The notes under the pieces: model-generated
What the model was told of the DNA's origin: nothing
Databases searched by the model: none
What the model saw: the letters and a program-made list of their open reading frames with translations, nothing else
Part shown: positions 29,862-34,004 of the stretch, piece by piece
Layout of the letters: every line of letters begins with the position of its first letter
Numbering within the stretch: position 1 is the first letter of the stretch
Made by a program: the position numbers and the translations under genes
Source of the DNA: Lachnospiraceae bacterium
Lineage (GTDB): Bacteria; Bacillota; Clostridia; Lachnospirales; Lachnospiraceae
DNA length: 34,004 nt
Assembly: GCA_015057205.1 (NCBI GenBank)
Contig: SVEW01000002.1
Location: forward strand, 1-34,004
Reading direction: 5' to 3'

Positions 29862-29890
29862 ATTATACCATTTTATTTGACGCGCGTCAA
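29862..29890 (-). promoter_or_regulatory. Promoter of the HipA-like operon
   Basis: Minus strand TTGACG, 17 bp, TATAAT. The -35 box forms one half of operator O1. Confidence 0.85.
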
Positions 29891-29891
29891 A
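29876..29891. promoter_or_regulatory. Operator O1 of the HipA-like operon
   Basis: TTTGACGCGCGTCAAA, a perfect 16-bp palindrome covering the -35 box. Centre-to-centre distance to O2 is 41 bp, about four helical turns. Confidence 0.85.
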
Positions 29892-29957
29892 CAAATAATT
29901 TCCTCCGCCATGCAAAAGGAAGTCACTTCCCCGTTGGGACGGTAGTGCGCAATAAAC

Positions 29958-30083
29958 CTTTCCGTACTTTCGAATTATCTCCATTACAATCGGCGAGCTT
30001 TGTCCACATTCCCAGCTTACACCCTGCTCATGGGCAGTTTTGTATCGTTCTTCGTATGCTTCGTAATATTTCAAGTTCTGCAT
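29958..30083 (-). pseudogene. Head of a class I methyltransferase gene
   Basis: From ATG 30083 (AGAGG eight bases upstream) the frame reads MQNLKYYEAYEERYKTAHEQ GVSW ... PIVMEIIRKYGK, the usual start of a family of SAM-dependent methyltransferases (KYYEAYDDRY..H). The following SAM-binding motif is absent; the frame instead runs through the HipA-operon promoter and ends at 29856. So about 40 residues remain. Recognition is from memory of the family's N-terminus. Confidence 0.6.
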
Positions 30084-30165
30084 TCTCATTTCCTCTCACC
30101 TGTGAATATACATCCGCGACAGCTCCTCTTCGCCGTCACCCTGCACCCCAAAACGATATTCCGAT

Positions 30166-31287
30166 TTACTGTTTTGCCCGCTCGATCCCTTGCTTCATAA
30201 TACGATTCGCTGCGAACAAAAAGGCAATCCGCGGGAATTTGTGCGTCTTCGTATAAATTTCCGCAAACTCCCCGCCTGTCTGCACAACTCCTGCCATTTC
30301 TGTAAGGCCATCATACACATTCTTTCCCGGACCATTGCTGCCATAATGAAGCAACGGTGCTATCATTCCACCGGCCCCGATCGCAATCGCGCCATAATAT
30401 TGCCCTCCGCTCTTTTCGCACCATTCCTTCACCATGCTAAGCAAATTCACCAATTGTTTGCTTTCGTAAAATCCCATATTGGAAACAACGTAGATTTTCT
30501 GATTGCTATGAAGGCGCGTTTTTTCCAAAAGCTCCATTAGACGTAACAACACCGATGGTATGCCGTCCACATACAAAGGAATTCCAAGTACAAGTTTCTC
30601 CGCGGATTGTACCATTGGCACAAGTTCCGAAAGTCGTTTTCCATAAGTATATAGATTAATGCTTTCCATATCGCCTTCCATCCCGTTTGCAAGCACATCC
30701 AGGAATTTTTTGGAATTTCCTTCCTCCCCATGGGGACTGCAATTTAAAAGAATTGTTTTTCCCTCCACAATAGGTTGCTGTGTACTTGCGGTCGTCTCTT
30801 CGACTTCCTGCTCACCCGCTTCCTCGAACCGGACCTCTTTCACCGTCGCATTAAAATTTCTGCAAACCGCCTTCACATAACGACTCGCCTTTTCTTTTTC
30901 CGCATCGTTCAGTCCCTTTCCAAGAAAAATAAACCGGAATGGCTTCTTTTCGCGATATCTTGGCTTATGATGGGTTTCACCCTTGTAAATACGAAAGAAC
31001 GGAAGAATATAGCCGATGCTTCTGTCCATAACATTTTTTACAAAACTGCTAAACCCTCCATAGGTATAATGGCTGATAATGACAACCTCCTCAGCCCTAT
31101 GAATCCGCTCTCCCATTCGCTCAAAGCCGTCTTTGATTACACAGACGCCTGTTTCCTTCATCCAACATCCAAAACAACCGGCACAAGGTTTAATATCCCC
31201 ATTCGGTGCCACAACATCCCATCCTTCATACTCCGCAGCAACTTTTCCCCATTCTGCCTCGCTTAAATCATGAATTAAAAGTTTCAT
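30166..31287 (-). CDS. Flavodoxin/NADPH-dependent oxidoreductase-family protein, two domains
   Basis: 373 residues with two flavodoxin-like domains. Domain 1 (1-155) keeps the cysteine pair CAGCFGCWMKETGVCVIKDG (about 36-55) and ISHYTYGGFSSFVKNVMDR, typical of the NADPH-dependent FMN reductase family, but has lost the phosphate-binding start. Domain 2 (about 175-373) begins TILLNCSPHGEEGNSKKFLD, an intact FMN loop, and lacks the cysteine pair. The halves thus complement each other. A fused redox protein of unknown partner. ATG with AAGG upstream. Ends next to the methyltransferase head. Confidence 0.8.
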   Translation of the reverse strand: MKLLIHDLSEAEWGKVAAEYEGWDVVAPNGDIKPCAGCFGCWMKETGVCVIKDGFERMGERIHRAEEVVIISHYTYGGFSSFVKNVMDRSIGYILPFFRIYKGETHHKPRYREKKPFRFIFLGKGLNDAEKEKASRYVKAVCRNFNATVKEVRFEEAGEQEVEETTASTQQPIVEGKTILLNCSPHGEEGNSKKFLDVLANGMEGDMESINLYTYGKRLSELVPMVQSAEKLVLGIPLYVDGIPSVLLRLMELLEKTRLHSNQKIYVVSNMGFYESKQLVNLLSMVKEWCEKSGGQYYGAIAIGAGGMIAPLLHYGSNGPGKNVYDGLTEMAGVVQTGGEFAEIYTKTHKFPRIAFLFAANRIMKQGIERAKQ

Positions 31288-31363
31288 ACTTCGCCTTCAT
31301 CCTCCTCATCCTTCTCTACTTTTATATTATCATACTACATCCCCTACCAGACCTCAAGAACAG

Positions 31364-31410
31364 AAAAAAAGCCCGGCAGTCGTCGCATTTTTACACAACG
31401 CTGCCGGACT
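31364..31410 (-). terminator. Terminator after trpS
   Basis: Minus strand GTCCGGCAG, long loop, CTGCCGGGC, TTTTTTT. Separates trpS from the flavodoxin-family gene. Confidence 0.85.
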
Positions 31411-31472
31411 TTCCAGTCCCCTTAGCCCACTGCTCTTACGAAATCGTAGCGTGAATACGCAAAAAGTTTCCT

Positions 31473-32570
31473 CTACGCTTCTTTATTACGGAATCGCTCC
31501 GCCTGCTGGCGAATCAACTCTTCATCTTCGAAATAGTTAATCTGCATTGCAGCCTTTACTTCCGCCAAGGTCTGACGTCCCTTGGCTCTTGCAGCCTCCG
31601 TTCCTTTACGAAGAACCTCGTAAACACCCGGAATATCCTGCTCCCATTTCGCTCTGCGCTCACGAATCGGCGCAAGTTCCTCTTCCAATACTTTAATCAG
31701 GAACTTCTTAACCTTCACATCGCCTAATCCGCCTCGCTGGTAATGATCCTTTACTTCCTGCAGATTCTTGTACTCATCCCAATATTTCTCGAAATGCTCA
31801 TCCTTGCAAAAAGCATCCAGATACGTAAACACTGTATTGCCTTCGATCTTGCCCGGATCTTCCACGCGAATGTGATCCGGATCGGTATACATACTCATAA
31901 CCTTCTTCTTCACCTCTGCCGGCGAATCGGAGATATAAATACAATTACCAAGGGACTTACTCATCTTCGCCTTACCGTCGGTTCCCGGAAGACGACAGCA
32001 ATTCTTATTATCCGGCAAAAGCGCCTTCGGTTCTACTAAGATACCTTCCCCGTAAATATTTCCAAAACTACGTACAATTTCTCTGGTCTGCTCTAACATC
32101 GGCAGCTGATCCTCACCAACCGGCACCGTGGTTGCCTTAAATAAGGTAATATCTGCCGCCTGGCTAATGGGATAAGTCAAAAATCCCACCGGAATACTGG
32201 TCTCAAAATTACGAAGCTTAATTTCCGCCTTCACCGTTGGATTACGCTCCAAACGAGATAACGTCACCAGATTCATATAATAAAAACTCAGTTCGCACAA
32301 CTCCTGTACCTGGGACTGAATAAACAAATGGCATTTCTCCGGATCCAATCCACAAGAAAGGTAATCTAACGCCACTTCAATAATACTTTGGCGAATCTTC
32401 TCCGGATTATCTGCGTTATCCGTCAATGCTTGTGCATCCGCAATCATAATATAAATTTCATCGAATTCACCACTGTTCTGTAACCGCACGCGTTCCCGCA
32501 ACGATCCTACATAATGTCCAATATGTAGTTTACCGGTCGGGCGGTCTCCTGTAAGAATAACTTTACTCAT
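31473..32570 (-). CDS. trpS: Tryptophanyl-tRNA synthetase
   Basis: 365 residues, class I aminoacyl-tRNA synthetase charging tRNA-Trp in the cytoplasm. Signature [14 protein letters not shown] (HIGH, residues 11-24) and [11 protein letters not shown] (KMSKS, about 200) are intact, with the [14 protein letters not shown] region that separates TrpRS from TyrRS. Longer than the 330-residue type, as common in Clostridia. ATG with a GATGAGAGAG leader; gap of 97 bp to the upstream gene and a terminator at 31364-31410. No T-box leader is visible upstream. Confidence 0.93.
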   Translation of the reverse strand: MSKVILTGDRPTGKLHIGHYVGSLRERVRLQNSGEFDEIYIMIADAQALTDNADNPEKIRQSIIEVALDYLSCGLDPEKCHLFIQSQVQELCELSFYYMNLVTLSRLERNPTVKAEIKLRNFETSIPVGFLTYPISQAADITLFKATTVPVGEDQLPMLEQTREIVRSFGNIYGEGILVEPKALLPDNKNCCRLPGTDGKAKMSKSLGNCIYISDSPAEVKKKVMSMYTDPDHIRVEDPGKIEGNTVFTYLDAFCKDEHFEKYWDEYKNLQEVKDHYQRGGLGDVKVKKFLIKVLEEELAPIRERRAKWEQDIPGVYEVLRKGTEAARAKGRQTLAEVKAAMQINYFEDEELIRQQAERFRNKEA

Positions 32571-32667
32571 ATCTCTCTCATCCTTTTGCTCTATCTGTTT
32601 TCACGTTTTCAACATACTTAAATTTCATTATAATGAGTCTCTCGCAAAAAGTCAAAACCTTTAGTCC

Positions 32668-34004
32668 TTAAAGTAAATCTTTTGGTATCAAATCCTTTAA
32701 TGACGTAGTCACCTTCTGCGGTGTCTCCGGTGTAATATGCTCCGAAATCTGTCCGGAAATCCGTTTTACTTCCGCCTCAAATTCCCGAGCCGACAACAAA
32801 TGGCATCCCGCACCGGCAATAATCACCTGCTCCAATCCATCCGAAGTCGCTACGGTCACATCGTACTTGCGTCCCATTTGATGGGCGCACCGCTCGATAT
32901 ATTGATCCGCCGTTTCAGCCTCTTTGGTATACACCACCGTAATATTTTTGTAAGGCAGAATCTCCGTTTGATGCCCCTTTGTCTTATAGGCATCATACAC
33001 CAGAATCACCGTCTGCTTCGTATATCCCTGATAGTTGCACAAAATATCCTTCAGCCGGTTTCTGGCCCCTTCGATATTGTTCTCTGCCAGTTCTTTTAAC
33101 GAGGGCCATGCAAAAATAATATTGTATCCGTCTACCAACAAATAACTATCCTTCTTGGCCGCCGGCTTATTCTTATGCCGCGCCTCTTTCTCATAGTCGT
33201 AATCGGCCGGTTTTTCTTTTTGCACAGAAGGTTTTTCCTTTGGCACCTTCTTCTTTCCGTTCCAGGTGCCCCGGGCACGACTGTCATCCAGGGTATCTTC
33301 CTCAAATTTTGACGGAATACTGCCGTAGGTTTTTTCAAAAATCTCCTTCAGTTCCTTCTCCGTCATAGCCGCATCCTTTGGTGCAATGCCAAGAATCCGC
33401 TTTTCTTCTTCCCGACGTTTGCCTTCGGCTTTCACTTTTTCCGCTTCAAGGAACATTTCGTATTCCTGAATCTCACCGGCACTTTTGCCATCGGAAACCA
33501 ACGGCAAATGCATGTATTGCTCTACCTCATACCACGGCACCACCGTGCCTGCCCCGTGGGTGCAAAACACCGATGCCGACGGATTGCGCAAATCGCTTTC
33601 CGGATCGTAGGCAAGCTGCTCTAAGACTTCCTCCTGGTTGTGACAGGGCGCGTATCCCTGTAACCTGCAATGTAACTTGCCCAATCCACCGGTATAGGAC
33701 AAAAGCTCTGTCTGATAGCCATTCATAGTAGCCACCGGGGCAATACCGGTAATCACCGATGAATCCCCCTCCACCATCGGTGCATCAAACTTGGCAAACA
33801 TGGCAGACAAATCCGTCATAGCCCGCCCCACCTGTCCGGTAGGCACCTTCATAGTAAAGGCGAACATCGGCTCCAGCAACACATTTTCCGCTTTCATGAG
33901 TCCCTGACGTACCGCCCGATACGTAGCCTGGCGGAAATCACCGCCCTCCGTATGTTTCGGATGCGCCCGCCCGGTTACCAACGTAATTACCATGTCAGTA
34001 ATTG
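32668..34004 (-). CDS. TetM-like/EF-G-like translation factor C-terminus fused to NYN (YacP/Rae1-like) domain; 5' end outside window
   Basis: The visible 441+ residues start in domain IV of an EF-G/TetM-type GTPase (GRAHPKHTEGGDFRQATYRA, LLEPMFAFTMKVPTGQVGRA) and domain V (GIAPVATMNGYQTELLSYTG), then a charged linker (about 190-280) and a YacP-like NYN nuclease domain: SYLLVDGYNIIFAWPSL, NRLKDILCNYQGYTKQTVIL, VYTKEAETADQYIE, VTVATSDGLEQVII. Acidic residues of the NYN core (D, D, D) are present. Rae1/YacP is a ribosome-associated mRNA nuclease, so the fusion suggests ribosome-targeted RNA cleavage; inference. The frame is open to the window edge. Confidence 0.85.
   Translation of the reverse strand, partial: ITDMVITLVTGRAHPKHTEGGDFRQATYRAVRQGLMKAENVLLEPMFAFTMKVPTGQVGRAMTDLSAMFAKFDAPMVEGDSSVITGIAPVATMNGYQTELLSYTGGLGKLHCRLQGYAPCHNQEEVLEQLAYDPESDLRNPSASVFCTHGAGTVVPWYEVEQYMHLPLVSDGKSAGEIQEYEMFLEAEKVKAEGKRREEEKRILGIAPKDAAMTEKELKEIFEKTYGSIPSKFEEDTLDDSRARGTWNGKKKVPKEKPSVQKEKPADYDYEKEARHKNKPAAKKDSYLLVDGYNIIFAWPSLKELAENNIEGARNRLKDILCNYQGYTKQTVILVYDAYKTKGHQTEILPYKNITVVYTKEAETADQYIERCAHQMGRKYDVTVATSDGLEQVIIAGAGCHLLSAREFEAEVKRISGQISEHITPETPQKVTTSLKDLIPKDLL

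Noticed and set aside
30095-30175. Frame ending GDGEEELSRMYIHR after the flavodoxin-family gene
   Set aside because: Looks coding over about 27 residues, perhaps a gene tail, but lacks a start and a recognisable family, so not listed as a feature.

Overview
The window looks like a Bacillota (Clostridia, probably Lachnospiraceae) chromosome. The supporting signs are moderate-to-low GC, strong GGAGG-type ribosome binding sites, TTGACA/TATAAT-like promoters, T-tailed hairpin terminators, and gene families such as DUF2975/XRE pairs, BspA-type leucine-rich repeat proteins, PD-(D/E)XK 'Rpn-like' transposases and a TetM-like/NYN fusion. Genus cannot be fixed from sequence alone. Nearly everything is transcribed from the minus strand.

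Layout. 1-325: non-coding with a 33-bp direct repeat pair. 326-3543: minus-strand NUDIX, GNAT, DUF2441-like, radical SAM (SPL-like) and DUF998 genes. 3.6-5.1 kb ('block A'): promoter, short transcript, terminator, a plus-strand double GNAT gene and a broken flavin reductase. 5.1-5.9 kb: XRE/DUF2975 pair with a palindromic operator. 6.0-9.8 kb: three paralogous membrane-anchored LRR proteins in tandem, each with the same promoter and two with the same terminator, and with decayed copies of an exported protein between them. 10.2-10.4 kb: four regularly spaced hairpins. 10.5-12.1 kb: MerR regulator with its own operator-promoter, and a GNAT. 12.1-14.1 kb ('block B'): a second version of block A, with an intact PD-(D/E)XK transposase, a GNAT reduced to its tail, and an intact reductase. 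14.1-20.2 kb: a tightly packed run of small genes (histidine phosphatase, GNATs, NUDIX-HAD fusion, nucleotidyltransferase-like, HAD, membrane protein). 20.2-24.8 kb: decayed stretch with an asnS fragment, two terminators, a putative ABC-transporter-type IV membrane protein, an HD hydrolase, an anchored protein, a second XRE with truncated DUF2975, and a structured non-coding element. 24.8-31.3 kb: XRE-TPR regulator, cytidine deaminase-like, isochorismatase-like, GNATs, a HipA-like kinase operon with twin operators, and a flavodoxin-family protein. 31.4-34.0 kb: core translation genes, namely trpS and a TetM-like protein fused to a NYN nuclease domain, running off the right edge.

The striking property of the window is its accumulation of small accessory enzymes (eight intact GNAT genes plus about eight GNAT fragments, two NUDIX domains, two HAD domains) and of gene heads and tails spliced to one another, often with start codons, stop codons and ribosome binding sites preserved. 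It reads as a hot spot of duplication, gene capture and partial deletion. Best candidates for undescribed biology are the HipA-like kinase with a downstream DUF2442-like/HTH partner and paired palindromes around its promoter, the conserved XRE/DUF2975 operator, the four-hairpin array at 10.2 kb, the nested stem-loop at 24.1 kb, and the reciprocally decayed block A/block B pair.
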